Shown here in pieces: positions 52,838 through 64,000 of a DNA stretch of 64,000 nt. Below the pieces are notes generated by a model. That model was not told the DNA's origin and did not search any database. It saw nothing but the letters and a program-made list of their open reading frames with translations. Every line of letters begins with the position of its first letter. The first letter of the stretch is position 1. Where the stretch lies: positions 22,742 through 86,741 of the forward strand of contig JBBRQU010000015.1 in assembly GCA_038225855.1 (NCBI GenBank). Direction: 5' to 3'. The stretch is from CAHJXF01 sp038225855 (GTDB lineage: Bacteria > Pseudomonadota > Gammaproteobacteria > Burkholderiales > Burkholderiaceae_D). The translations under genes and the position numbers were made by a program.

Positions 52838-53812
52838 ATGAATCTGCATTTACTACCTGGCCAATGGCGTGAGGTCAGACGATCGTCGATGAAGCTGATG
52901 CACCACAGCCTCTCGGTCGTGGGACTGCTGGCTGTCGCGATCGGCGCGTTGCTGGTCACGTACCCCGAATATGTCCATCCGTTGGCGGCGCGCATGTCAC
53001 TCTCCCGGCCTGACGCCGCGCGTGCGGAGGCATCGTTCAACGGTCTCGACCCATTCGCCGCGAAGAGTCCCTTTTCCGGACGCATTGCCGATCGGAGCGA
53101 AGAAGCCAGTCGCCTGCTCGGTCTGATGAACAGCGATTTGTCGCCGGCAGGTGACGATACGTCGGTGTCGATGCGCAAGGTGTGGGCCGACGCGAGCCCC
53201 GTATTGACGAAGGAAGAGCGCGAAGTCAGCCGCTACATCTCTCGTAAATATCGCGTCAACAACGACGCGATCTCGCTGGTGGTCGATGCGGCTTATGCGA
53301 CCGGCAAGGATTTGCATATGGATCCGATCCTGCTGCTCGCGGTGACGGCGATCGAGTCAGGCTTCAACCCATTCGCCGAAAGCAGCGCCGGCGCGTCGGG
53401 TCTGATGCAATTGATGCCCAAGGTCCATCGCGACAAGCTCGCCGATTTCGGCGGCGCCAACATCGCTCTGAACCCTGTCGCCAATCTGCGCGTCGGTGCG
53501 GTGGTCTTGAAGGACTGCATCCGTCGCGGCGGGTCGATCGCCGACGGATTGCGTCTCTACGTCGGCGCCGGCAACGGCGACGACAACGGCTACGGCGCGC
53601 GTGTCTTGCAGGAGCGGGATCGGATTCTGCAAGCGGTACGAGGCATCGCGAGCGTCCGCATCGAGCCGCGCATCGAACCCATTCAGGCGGCGAGCAGCAA
53701 GCGCGGCGCGTCATCCCGCGCGACCGATCAGAAGGACAGCGAGGACAAGCCCGAGCGCGACAAGGTCGACGCATCTGCCGGGTTGGAAGACGCGCGCGTC
53801 GCTGCGATCTGA
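52838..53812 (+). CDS. Lytic transglycosylase (SLT domain) membrane protein
   Basis: This 324-residue protein has an N-terminal hydrophobic segment (SVVGLLAVAIGALLVTYPEYV), a helical region, and an SLT domain with the catalytic Glu in LLLAVTAIESGFNPFAESSAGASGLMQLMP. The C-terminus is a charged tail of Ser/Asp/Glu. It cleaves peptidoglycan with formation of anhydro-muropeptides, the substrates of AmpD and Mpl. AGGAG sits 7 nt before the ATG. Confidence 0.9.
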   Translation: MNLHLLPGQWREVRRSSMKLMHHSLSVVGLLAVAIGALLVTYPEYVHPLAARMSLSRPDAARAEASFNGLDPFAAKSPFSGRIADRSEEASRLLGLMNSDLSPAGDDTSVSMRKVWADASPVLTKEEREVSRYISRKYRVNNDAISLVVDAAYATGKDLHMDPILLLAVTAIESGFNPFAESSAGASGLMQLMPKVHRDKLADFGGANIALNPVANLRVGAVVLKDCIRRGGSIADGLRLYVGAGNGDDNGYGARVLQERDRILQAVRGIASVRIEPRIEPIQAASSKRGASSRATDQKDSEDKPERDKVDASAGLEDARVAAI

Positions 53813-53875
53813 CGCTGGTCACCGCGCTAGTGTCGTGAGTTGGAAATACGTGGCATTGGGGAGCGACCGCCTTCG

Positions 53876-53960
53876 TCATCGTCGTCCCGGCGCAGGCCGG
53901 AACCCAAGTTGATCGATTCGCGTCATCGACGGACTTGGGCCCCGGCATTCGCCGGGAAAC
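53876..53960. repeat. REP-like hairpin pair C
   Basis: CCGGC-GCAG-GCCGG hairpin near 53887 and CCCGGC-ATTC-GCCGGG (53941-53956) flank an ACCCAAGTT/ACTTGGG pair. Its halves match those of copy D near 63570. Confidence 0.75.
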
Positions 53961-53996
53961 ATACTCTATTCAACGAAATTCCAATGATCGGTCCCC

Positions 53997-55244
53997 TCAG
54001 GCGCCGCTGCGCTTGTGTCCCGCGAGTAGTCGCGCCATACGCGCCACCGCCTCGCGCAGATTCTCCATCGATGTCGCATACGACAATCGCAGCCAGCGCT
54101 CCGGCTGGTAGTGTCCGAAGTCTTTTCCGGGCACGAGGGCGACTCCCGCTTCGTCGAGGATATGCAGGGCGAGGGCATTGCTGTCGGGCAGTTCACGCGT
54201 GAGAAAACGTCTGCAGTCCGCGTAGACATAGAACGCGCCGTCGGGCATGACCGGCACGTCGAAGCCGAGCGCGCGCAACGCGGGAACGATGTAGTCGCGA
54301 CGCCGCTTGAACTCCTCCTTGCGCGCTTCGTAGATGGCGAGCGTCTCGGGCTCGAAGCACGCGAGCGCCGCGTATTGCGCGGGCGTCGATGCGCAGATGA
54401 AGAGATTCTGTGCGAGCTTCTCGAAGGTCGGCACCAGGCTCTCGGGCACGATCGCCCAGCCGAGCCGCCAGCCCGTCATGTGAAAGTATTTCGAGAAGCT
54501 GTTGACGACGATCACGTCGTCGCTGAACTCGAGCGCCGAGCGATGACGCGCTTCAACCGCCTCATCATCCACGCCCCCGTCCAGGCCCCCGTCCTCGTAC
54601 GCCAGTTCGAGATAGATCTCGTCGACGATCGCAATGCCCTTCTTCGCAGCGACGGTCTCGAGGATGCGTCGCAGGTCGGCCGGTCCGATCGACGTGCCGG
54701 TGGGATTCGACGGCGATGCGATCAACACGCCGCGCGTGGCCGGCGTCCAATGCGCATCGACCATTTCGGACGTCAACTGGAAGCGATGTTCGGGTCCTGT
54801 CGGAATCAATTTCGCGACCCCGCCGAAGGCCGCAACGAAATGTCGATTGCACGGATAGCAAGGATCGGGCATCAGGATTTCCTGACCCGGATCGACCATC
54901 GCGGCCATCGTCAGCAACAACGCGCCCGATGCGCCTGCGGTGATGATGATGCGCGCCGGATCGATATCGACGCCGTGGCGCGCCTTCTGAAACTGTGCGA
55001 TCGCGCGTCTCAGCGCGTAGATGCCGGTCGCGCCGGTGTAATGCGTGTCGCCCCGCTGCATGGCCGCGGCGAGCGCGTCGATCACGCTTTGCGGCGCCGT
55101 GAAGTCCGGCTCGCCGACACTCATGTGAATGATGCTTCGTCCCTGGAGTTCCAGCGCGTGCGCGCGCTTCATCAGCTCCATCACATGGAAGGGCTGGATG
55201 TTTTGGGTGCGCGCGGCGAGCGCCAGGGCGTGACTGCGGTCCAT
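53997..55244 (-). CDS. Pyridoxal-phosphate aminotransferase (class I/II)
   Basis: This 415-residue protein has an AspC-like fold. The N-terminal region has HMSVGEPDFTAPQSV, the middle has SPSNPTGTSI (PLP phosphate contact region) and IVDEIYLELAY, and the PLP Lys is in NSFSKYFHMTGWRLGW. The Arg that binds the substrate carboxylate is in WLRLSYATSMENL. The substrate cannot be stated. The start is MDRSHAL at 55244. It diverges from maeB. Confidence 0.87.
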   Translation of the reverse strand: MDRSHALALAARTQNIQPFHVMELMKRAHALELQGRSIIHMSVGEPDFTAPQSVIDALAAAMQRGDTHYTGATGIYALRRAIAQFQKARHGVDIDPARIIITAGASGALLLTMAAMVDPGQEILMPDPCYPCNRHFVAAFGGVAKLIPTGPEHRFQLTSEMVDAHWTPATRGVLIASPSNPTGTSIGPADLRRILETVAAKKGIAIVDEIYLELAYEDGGLDGGVDDEAVEARHRSALEFSDDVIVVNSFSKYFHMTGWRLGWAIVPESLVPTFEKLAQNLFICASTPAQYAALACFEPETLAIYEARKEEFKRRRDYIVPALRALGFDVPVMPDGAFYVYADCRRFLTRELPDSNALALHILDEAGVALVPGKDFGHYQPERWLRLSYATSMENLREAVARMARLLAGHKRSGA

Positions 55245-55374
55245 GTCGATCGATCCGGAAGTAGCGGTGGCGCGATGATAGTGCGAGCGTTGTTCTCTCT
55301 GTCGCACGGACGGATAATCGCCGCCTGTCGTTTGCAATCCGTCGCGTTCACGATCTCTTCCATCGAAAGCCATC

Positions 55375-57759
<2,385 letters not shown>

Positions 57760-59190
57760 GGTCCGGCGCGTGGCTGCGCGCGCCGCCGCGCATCAACAGG
57801 CGCGCGATCTGCCAGAGCGTCGCGGGCTTGAAGAGATGCGCGGGCTTCGCGCGACCGAAGAGCCCGTCGATCACCAGCCGCTGCAAGGCCGGCGCGTGAG
57901 CGCCTTGCGTGAGCAACGCCGGCATGCGCGCGGGCGACAGGGCAAGACGCTGGGCGGCGCGATAGAGCGCGAAGCGCCGGGTGAATCGTTTCGATAGGCG
58001 CGCTCGATAGTCTTCGGTGATGCGATGCGCGCGTGAGGCATCGATCGACGATTTGCTCGCCGGCCAGTGCGCGGCGATCGCGGCGGCCGCGAACTCGGCC
58101 GACTCGAGCGCGTAGTCGATGCCTTCTCCCGTGATCGGATTGACGAGCCCCGCCGCCTCGCCGATCACGAGTACCCGCCCGCGTCCGGCGAACTCGCGCT
58201 TGAAGTCGGTGCGCAAGGGGTAAGCGCGCATCGCTCCGCTCTGCGTAGCGTTCGCGAGCATGCGTATGAGCAGGGGATGCGTGGCGAGCAATTGTTCGAG
58301 CCGTTGCGCTTGCGGCATGGGACGCGGGGCGTTGCGTGCGTCGATGCCGCCCTGCGCGAACACGCCGCAGCCGATATTGGCCGACGTGGGCGATGTCGGG
58401 AAGATCCATCCGTATCCCGGCAGATCGACGCCGTCGAAGAACAGCACGACGCGGTCGCTCAAGCCTTCGACGTTGTCGAAGTACGCGCGCGCGGCGTGTT
58501 CGAGCGGCGGCTTCTTGTCGATCAGGCCGCAGGCGCGCAGCAACTGTGACTCGGCGCCGGTCGCGAGCACGACCATCGCGGCGTCGATGCGCAGGTCCGA
58601 ATCGGTGAGCACGCGCGCGTGCGTGCCGCGGGTTTCGATGTCGATCACCTTGGTCGCATCGAACAGCGTCGGACCCGCGCTCAACGCATGCCGCAGCAGC
58701 AAGGTGTCGAGCGCGAAGCGCGGCAATACGATGAGCTCGCCGGGCTCGCCGGTGCGGCCGTCGCTTGCGCCTGCCTCGAAACGCATCGTGAATTCGACCG
58801 CCCTTCCATCGATGCCGGGTCCGCGAATATCGACACCGCGACACGCGAAGCCTTCGGCCATGACGAGGTCGAGCGCGCCGATGCGCTTCAACACGCGCGC
58901 CCCGCGCGGCGTGATGCCGTCGCCGCAGGTCTTGTCGCGCGGAAAGCGCGCGCGATCGAGCAGCGCGACCGACAGGCCCTGGCGCGCGAGCAAACAAGCG
59001 GCGGTCGACCCCGCGGGCCCGGCGCCGACGATGCAGATGTCGAAGGCGCGTGCAGGGGTCGCGGGAGATTGCGGATCGGACATGCTCGAATTCTATCGAG
59101 TCGAGAAACGGCAATGGCCGCGGAAAACCAGGGCTCAGTAGAATGTCGCGCCTTGGCGCTTGCCCGGCCGTTCCTCTGTTACACCAATCG

Positions 59191-60861
59191 ATGACCTCCG
59201 CTCGCGCACGCGCGACCATCCTCGTCCTTCTTGCCGTCGCGACTCTCGCATCGGCCTGCTATTGGGTGCGTCTGGGCATCCCCGTCGACATGGCGGCCGC
59301 GCCTTCGGGCCGCATCGCGTGCGTGTCGTACGCGCCGTATCGCAAGGTCGGCGAGTCGCCGTTCACGCCCGGCTATCGCGTGTCGGCCGAACGCATCGAA
59401 GAAGATCTGACGGCGCTGTCGCGGCGCTTCGATTGCGTGCGGACTTACTCAGTCGGGCAAGGGCTCGATCAGGTTCCGGCCATCGCCCGGCGCCATGGCA
59501 TGAAGGTGCTGCTCGGCGCGTGGCTGTCGCGCAATCCGGTGGAGAACGCCGAAGAACTCGCGCTCGCAATCGCGGTCGCCAATCGCGAGCGCGATGTGAT
59601 TCGCGCGATCGTGGTCGGCAACGAAGTACTGCTGCGCGGCGAGCTGCCGCAGCGAACCATCGCCGAACATCTGCGCGCGGTCCGCGCCGCGACCGGCTTG
59701 CCCGTGACCTATGCCGACGTATGGGAGTTCTGGCTGAAGTATCGGGAGGTCGCGCCGGCGGTCGACTTCATCACGATTCACATCCTGCCGTACTGGGAGG
59801 ACGAGCCGGTCGCGATCGATGGGGCGATCGCGCATGTGGACGCGATCTACAGGAAGATGCAGGCCGCGTTTCCGGGCCGCGAGTTTCTGATCGGCGAAAC
59901 CGGTTGGCCGAGCGAGGGTCGCGAGCGCCGGCAAGCGCGGCCGAGCCGCGTCAACGAAGCACGCTTCTTTCGCGAGTTCATGCTCTTCGTCGAGAAGGCG
60001 AAGCTGCCGTACAACGTGATCGAGGCGTTCGATCAACCCTGGAAGAAGAAGCTCGAAGGAACCGTCGGCGGCTACTGGGGACTCTACGACGGCGAACTGC
60101 GCGACAAGTTTCCGTTGCGCGGTCCGGTCGTTGAAGAGGCGCGCTGGTGGGTCGGCCTCGTGGTCGGCTTTGCTTTCGCGGCGGGCTTCGCGCTCTTCGG
60201 TGCGTTCTTCGGCGCATCCCTCGGCGGGTTCGTCCACGCACGGCGCGCGCGCTTCGTGTCGAGCGCAAGCGCGGTGCGCGCGCTCGCGGGCTTCTTCATC
60301 GGTGCGATCGCCGCGGCCCAAGTGCGCCATTTCTTGTTCGCCAATCGCGATCTCTTCGAATGGGCGCTGACGATCTTCATCACGATGATCGCAGTCGTCA
60401 CGGCGACTTTCATCATCGAGCAGGTCGCACGATGGATGGCGCGCGACATCGGCGACGACGCGCTCGCGTGCGCATCGATGGCCGACGCTTTCGCAATGCG
60501 TGGCGCGCGAGGTGAATTTGGGGGCGCGCTGCAAGGCTTCTGGCTGATCGCCGCGACCATCGTCAACCTGTTGCTGGTGTTCGATGCCCGCTACCGCGAC
60601 TTTCCTTCCCTGCTGTTTGCGCCGGTGATCGTCGCGTACGCGATGCTTGCGCTCGCGCGATCAGCGACTTCGCCACGCATGCCACTGATGGGTTCGCTCG
60701 AGATCGAAGAGAAGCTCCTGTCGCTCGGCCTCGTCGTCGGCGCGGCCGTCATCGTCGCGATGGAATTGCCGATCAATGCCAGCGCGGATCTGTGGGCGCT
60801 GCTGTGCGTGATGTTCGCGGCATCGACTGCGTTCTCGCCAGCACCAACGCGCCGACCGTGA
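59191..60861 (+). CDS. Membrane-anchored GH17 glucan hydrolase/transglycosylase
   Basis: This 556-residue protein has an N-terminal hydrophobic segment and a GH17 domain to about residue 320. The acid is Glu145 in VVGNEVLLRGE and the nucleophile is Glu236 in IGETGWPSEGR. The C-terminal 220 residues have six or more membrane helices (VGLVVGFAFAAGFALFGAFF, ALTIFITMIAVVTATFI). GH17 proteins with such tails act on cyclic or linear beta-glucans of the envelope. The ATG at 59191 is used; 59143 is an in-frame alternative. The 3' end overlaps a minus-strand gene by 89 bp. Confidence 0.86.
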   Translation: MTSARARATILVLLAVATLASACYWVRLGIPVDMAAAPSGRIACVSYAPYRKVGESPFTPGYRVSAERIEEDLTALSRRFDCVRTYSVGQGLDQVPAIARRHGMKVLLGAWLSRNPVENAEELALAIAVANRERDVIRAIVVGNEVLLRGELPQRTIAEHLRAVRAATGLPVTYADVWEFWLKYREVAPAVDFITIHILPYWEDEPVAIDGAIAHVDAIYRKMQAAFPGREFLIGETGWPSEGRERRQARPSRVNEARFFREFMLFVEKAKLPYNVIEAFDQPWKKKLEGTVGGYWGLYDGELRDKFPLRGPVVEEARWWVGLVVGFAFAAGFALFGAFFGASLGGFVHARRARFVSSASAVRALAGFFIGAIAAAQVRHFLFANRDLFEWALTIFITMIAVVTATFIIEQVARWMARDIGDDALACASMADAFAMRGARGEFGGALQGFWLIAATIVNLLLVFDARYRDFPSLLFAPVIVAYAMLALARSATSPRMPLMGSLEIEEKLLSLGLVVGAAVIVAMELPINASADLWALLCVMFAASTAFSPAPTRRP

Positions 60862-61189
60862 TCGCGACCGCACCCGGCTCGTAGTTGTACCAGACGATCG
60901 CAACCAGGCCGACCGCGAGCGTCGCGAATGCCAGCCACGCGCGACGAACCCACAGCGCCGCGACCGACAGGATGATGGCCGCGTACAACAGACCGCCCCA
61001 TGCGTAGCTCATGATGATCGCCGCACGAACGCCGCACCACCAGGGGCCGGGCGTGACGAGAGTCAGAGCCGCAGAGTCACAGCGATGCGCGATCTCGGGC
61101 GGCTGGATCAGGCACTGGCGCGCGAGAATGGCGAGCGCGCACACGATCGCAGCGGCAAGCCACGGGACCCAGCGTCGCTTCGTTTGCAT
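60773..61189 (-). CDS. Small membrane protein of unknown function
   Basis: This 138-residue protein has four hydrophobic stretches (LAAAIVCALAILARQCL, AAIIMSYAWGGLLYAAIIL, ALWVRRAWLAFATLAVGLVA, AVAITVGALVL). Its 3' end overlaps the GH17 gene by 89 bp on the opposite strand. The hydrophobic pattern and the open frame over the overlap support a real gene, but no family was recognised. Confidence 0.6.
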   Translation of the reverse strand: MQTKRRWVPWLAAAIVCALAILARQCLIQPPEIAHRCDSAALTLVTPGPWWCGVRAAIIMSYAWGGLLYAAIILSVAALWVRRAWLAFATLAVGLVAIVWYNYEPGAVAITVGALVLARTQSMPRTSRTAAPTDPRWH

Positions 61190-61272
61190 CGCACGAGTAT
61201 CGCATCGACGACGTCGCGTCGCTGCCAGTTCGGCCGCTCGCGCAGTTGCTCACCACGGCCTGGGTCGATACG

Positions 61273-61758
61273 ATGCGCAATTCTTCAAAGTTTGCGCAGG
61301 CCGTGTCGATTTTTCATTCCTTCGAGTTGCTTCGTGCGCTCTGGCTTCGCGTCGCGCGCCGGACGTGTCTGGCGATCGTCATGGGTACTTGCGCGTTCGT
61401 GCCGCTCGCGCACAACGCCGATGCGCGCGGTCCTGAGCGGGGATTCGACGCCAGCCAACTTGCGTCGATTCGCATATCGCAATTACCGCCGCAAGGACGC
61501 GAGGCGCTTGCGGCCATTCATGCAGGCGGGCCGTTCGCATCGCGTCGCGACGGTATCGTGTTCGGCAATCGCGAACGCATCCTGCCGCAGCGGCCGCGTG
61601 GCTATTACGCGGAGTACACGGTGCCGACGCCGGGCGAGCGCACACGCGGCGCGCGCCGCATCATCGCGGGACGAGGCGACACCGGCGACTTCCGCAACTC
61701 GGGCGAGTATTACTACACCGACGACCACTACCAAAGTTTCCGGCGCATCTTGCAATGA
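61273..61758 (+). CDS. Secreted guanyl-specific ribonuclease (barnase type)
   Basis: This about 161-residue protein has an N-terminal hydrophobic stretch (RRTCLAIVMGTCAFVPLAHNA) and a microbial RNase domain. The catalytic Glu is in YYAEYTVPTPG, the Arg in RGARRIIAGRG, and the His in TDDHYQSFRR. The start is uncertain: MRNSSK at 61273 gives a long N-terminus, and the signal peptide may start inside it. The next gene overlaps by ATGA and encodes a barstar, so this is an RNase-inhibitor pair. Confidence 0.83.
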   Translation: MRNSSKFAQAVSIFHSFELLRALWLRVARRTCLAIVMGTCAFVPLAHNADARGPERGFDASQLASIRISQLPPQGREALAAIHAGGPFASRRDGIVFGNRERILPQRPRGYYAEYTVPTPGERTRGARRIIAGRGDTGDFRNSGEYYYTDDHYQSFRRILQ

Positions 61759-62201
61759 ACGTCGTCCATCCCTTCCATCGCATCAAGCCGCAAAGCGTGC
61801 AGGCGGTGAAGAATTTCACGGCCGAGCAACTCGGCGACGCGGCCGCGTCGCTCGGCGACCGCTTCGTGCATGTGCAATTCGCCGCGCGCGAATCGGTGTC
61901 GGGCGGCCGCTCGGCATTGAAGACCGAGGTGCTGCAGACCATCGGTCGCGCGCTCGATTTTCCCGGACACTACGGCGCGAATCTCGATGCGCTGTACGAC
62001 GCGCTGCTCGACATGGGCGACCGTATTGGCAACGACAAGGGCAAACCTTCCGGTGGTTTCGTCATCCTGCTCGATCGCATTCCGACGGGCCCCGGATTCG
62101 ACGCTGACGCGCGCGAGTCGCTGCTGGAAACATTTCGCGACGCGGCCGATTCGCTCGCTGAAGGCGATCACGCGTTTCGGGTGTTCTACTCGTTCGCGTG
62201 A
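61755..62201 (+). CDS. Barstar-family ribonuclease inhibitor
   Basis: This 148-residue protein has a barstar fold: an N-terminal extension, then FPGHYGANLDALYDALLDMG (the recognition helix), GFVILLDRIPTGPGFDADAR, and AFRVFYSFA at the end. It neutralises the upstream RNase in the cytoplasm. ATG 61755 overlaps the RNase stop, so the pair is translationally coupled. Confidence 0.87.
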   Translation: MNVVHPFHRIKPQSVQAVKNFTAEQLGDAAASLGDRFVHVQFAARESVSGGRSALKTEVLQTIGRALDFPGHYGANLDALYDALLDMGDRIGNDKGKPSGGFVILLDRIPTGPGFDADARESLLETFRDAADSLAEGDHAFRVFYSFA

Positions 62202-62210
62202 TCGATGATC

Positions 62211-62681
62211 CTACGAGGTTTTGTGTCCGAAGAGCTGACCGAGCACATCGACCGCACCCGCGAGGCCGCCTTCATGTATGCCGTTCACGGGCAGTTGCCC
62301 TTGGGGCGTGAGCTTGTCGATCATCTGCGGCAGCAGGCTCGAAAGATGCGATGCGGCGTCGTCTTCGCTCAAGCCCGCGTGCTCGGCCAGCGTACGCAGG
62401 GGCCCGTCACCGAGCGCTGACTTGATCTGATCGGCCGAGACGGGAAGATTGGCGCCGGCGCCGACCCACGAAGCCGCCGCATCGCCCAGACCGGCGCTCT
62501 GGAATCGCTGCAGCAAGCCGCCGAGTCCACCGAGCCCGCCCGAACCTCCGAGGCCACCCGGCTCATTGCCATGCACCAGCATCCCCAGTACCGCCTGCAC
62601 GAGCGCGGCTTTCGGACTGCCGCCTCCTTGCAGATTTCCAAATTGACCGGCCAGCCCGCCGATGGTGTCGAGTAGTCCCAT
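62211..62681 (-). CDS. YidB/DUF937 family protein
   Basis: This 156-residue protein has the pattern MGLLDTIGGLAGQFGN, glycine-rich loops (GGLGGSGGLGGLGGLL), LGDAAASWVGAGANLPVSADQI and LPQMIDKLTPQGQLP. The family has no known biochemical function. It converges on barstar with a 9-bp gap. Confidence 0.85.
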   Translation of the reverse strand: MGLLDTIGGLAGQFGNLQGGGSPKAALVQAVLGMLVHGNEPGGLGGSGGLGGLGGLLQRFQSAGLGDAAASWVGAGANLPVSADQIKSALGDGPLRTLAEHAGLSEDDAASHLSSLLPQMIDKLTPQGQLPVNGIHEGGLAGAVDVLGQLFGHKTS

Positions 62682-62792
62682 GTCGTTCCCCCTGGTGTCG
62701 CTCCGTTGAAGTCCGGAGTTGAAGTCGCGCGTTGGAGTTGCGCGTTGAACTTGCGCCGCGATTATCGTCGCATCGCCGTGCCTCCATCGCCC

Positions 62793-63527
62793 TCACTCAA
62801 CATGCCAGCGAGCCGTCAGCATCGCGATCGCAACCGGCGCCGCGGTCTCGGTTCGCAGGATGCGCGGACCCAGAGACAGCGCGCGAAAGCCCGCCGCATC
62901 GGCCGCCTGCAATTCATCGTCGGACAGGCCGCCTTCCGGACCGGTCAACAACACGATGCGTCGTCCTTCGAGCGGCGCACGAAAGCTCGCAAGCGATGCG
63001 CCGCCGGACACGAGCACGAGACGCAGTGTGGCCTCGGGGAGCGTCGCGAGCCAATCGATCAAAGGCATCACCGACTCGACCTTCGCGATGCGATTGCGGC
63101 CGCATTGTTCGGAGGCCGCGATCGCGAGCGCCTGCCAATGCCGGCCGCGCGAAGACGCGCGATCGGTGGACAGGCGCGTCACGCTGCGTGACATCGCGAG
63201 CGGTGCGATCGCGGTCGCGCCGAGCTCGACCGCCTTCTCGATGGTCCAGTCCATGCGATCGCCTGACGACAATCCCTGCGCGACCGTGATCGGCCACGGC
63301 AACTCGGCTTCGCGCGGATCGAAGCGCACCACCTGCACTTGGGCTTCGGGTTCGCGCGCCTCGATCAGTTGCGCCGCATATTCGCCGCCGCGGCCGTTGA
63401 AGAGCGTGAGCATCTCGCCTTGACGAAGGCGCAGCGCGCGCAATGCATGACGCGTGGCCTCGTGCGACAGCACGCAAGGTTCGCCGACGGTCAGCGGGGT
63501 ATCGACATAGAAGCGGGGAAGGGTCAT
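62793..63527 (-). CDS. rsmE: 16S rRNA m3U1498 methyltransferase RsmE
   Basis: This 244-residue SPOUT methyltransferase modifies U1498. The N-terminal PUA-like domain has RFYVDTPLTVGE and TRHALRALRLRQGE, and the SPOUT knot shows LTGPEGGLSDDEL and LGPRILRTETAAPVA. The start at 63527 (MTLPRFYVD) is preferred over upstream codons that translate REP-like copy D. It is separated from tkt by that repeat. Confidence 0.93.
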   Translation of the reverse strand: MTLPRFYVDTPLTVGEPCVLSHEATRHALRALRLRQGEMLTLFNGRGGEYAAQLIEAREPEAQVQVVRFDPREAELPWPITVAQGLSSGDRMDWTIEKAVELGATAIAPLAMSRSVTRLSTDRASSRGRHWQALAIAASEQCGRNRIAKVESVMPLIDWLATLPEATLRLVLVSGGASLASFRAPLEGRRIVLLTGPEGGLSDDELQAADAAGFRALSLGPRILRTETAAPVAIAMLTARWHVE

Positions 63528-63569
63528 GGGTCTGGTACTGGAGCAAGGACGGCATTGTCGCGCGCACGC

Positions 63570-63662
63570 GAGAACTTGGACCCCGGCCTTCGCCGGGGCG
63601 ACGGCGCCAGCTGTCGCACGAACATCGCTGCCGTCTTCCCGGCGAAGGCGGGGACCCAAGCT
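63570..63662. repeat. REP-like hairpin pair D
   Basis: CCCCGGC-CTTC-GCCGGGG (63581-63598) is a perfect hairpin and a second imperfect one follows near 63638. The outer ACTTGG and ACCCAAG arms are shared with copy C. Confidence 0.75.
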
Positions 63663-63830
63663 TTTGCGTGACCTCGCATCTTCCTCGGTCTGATAAAATC
63701 GCGCGCTTCGCGGACCTCACGCGGGCTCGCACGATTCGAATCGCGAAGTCGCATCAACCGCGCGACGCCGTATCGTCGGCCGCGGTCTTCCCAATTCTCC
63801 CACCCTCGGCGTTTTCACGCGAACCTGTCC

Positions 63831-64000
63831 ATGGATGTGAAGCTCGTGACCCCCAGCGTTTCAACGATGACGATGGCCAATGCGATTCGCGCGCTGGCGA
63901 TGGACGCGGTGCAGAAGGCCGACTCCGGACACCCCGGCATGCCGATGGGCATGGCCGAGATCGCGGTGGCGTTGTGGAAGCATCACCTCAAGCACAACCC
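63831..64000 (+). CDS. tkt: Transketolase, N-terminal part (3' end outside window)
   Basis: The frame from ATG 63831 runs to the window edge. It encodes ANAIRALAMDAVQKADSGHPGMPMGMAEIAVALWK, which is the start of the thiamine-diphosphate-binding domain of transketolase, with the SGHPG motif. The ATG at 63831 gives a short extra N-terminus, and the ATG at 63867 is a possible alternative. Transketolase moves two-carbon units in the pentose phosphate pathway. Confidence 0.9.
   Translation, partial: MDVKLVTPSVSTMTMANAIRALAMDAVQKADSGHPGMPMGMAEIAVALWKHHLKHN

Overview
The window is a high-GC, gene-dense stretch of a betaproteobacterial chromosome, most likely Burkholderiales or a close relative. The evidence is gene order and content: pilR-ampD followed by nrdAB, an alanine/lysine-rich histone H1-like protein, an aroQ-accB-accC-prmA block, rnb-like/tonB-like/aroE/mtgA in tight overlap, a fused malic enzyme-phosphotransacetylase, and rsmE next to tkt. 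No rRNA, tRNA, CRISPR array, insertion sequence or prophage was recognised.

Layout. 1-1117: the 3' end of a PilR-type sigma-54 activator, then ampD. 1118-5740: a regulatory region with two NrdR-like boxes and an 11-bp phased array of DnaA-like boxes, then class Ia ribonucleotide reductase nrdA-nrdB. 6237-7982: histone H1-like gene, YggT protein and a glycine-zipper lipoprotein. 8033-14945 (minus strand): sugar kinase, DUF3426 zinc-ribbon protein, prmA, accC, accB, aroQ, a TlpA-type thioredoxin and an unknown protein. 14985-21020: a NERD-helicase, mpl, a YqiA-type esterase, a MarC-type membrane protein, a broken AraC/GyrI regulator, a cupin and a RidA protein. 21109-27824: an AIM24-type protein, an orphan HigA-like regulator diverging from a probably leaderless RNase II-type gene, then a TonB-like protein, a secreted unknown, aroE and mtgA. 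27932-36223: an EamA transporter and a beta-oxidation-type cluster (SDR, enoyl-CoA hydratase, frameshifted acyl-CoA ligase, ABC substrate-binding protein, thiolase) with a divergent TetR-type regulator.

36288-45194 looks accessory: a TonB-like protein with a long repetitive coiled coil, two large winged-helix/TPR regulators each divergent from small enzyme genes, and long non-coding gaps with no recognisable content. From 45834 the housekeeping character returns: mgtE, a CDF metal exporter co-transcribed with a hydrolase and an SDR, a PRC-barrel protein, ubiD, a lytic transglycosylase, an aminotransferase, maeB, a geranylgeranyl-reductase-like flavoprotein, a membrane-anchored GH17 protein, a barnase-barstar pair, a YidB-like protein, rsmE and the start of tkt.

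Short hairpin-pair repeats (REP-like) and one 76-bp MITE-like element sit in several intergenic gaps. I did not find a clear, wholly new multi-gene system. The observations most worth following are the nrd control region, the frameshifted acyl-CoA ligase, the transposase-HTH/TetR fusion, the phasing and leaderless-promoter signals, and the two regulator/enzyme modules in the accessory region.
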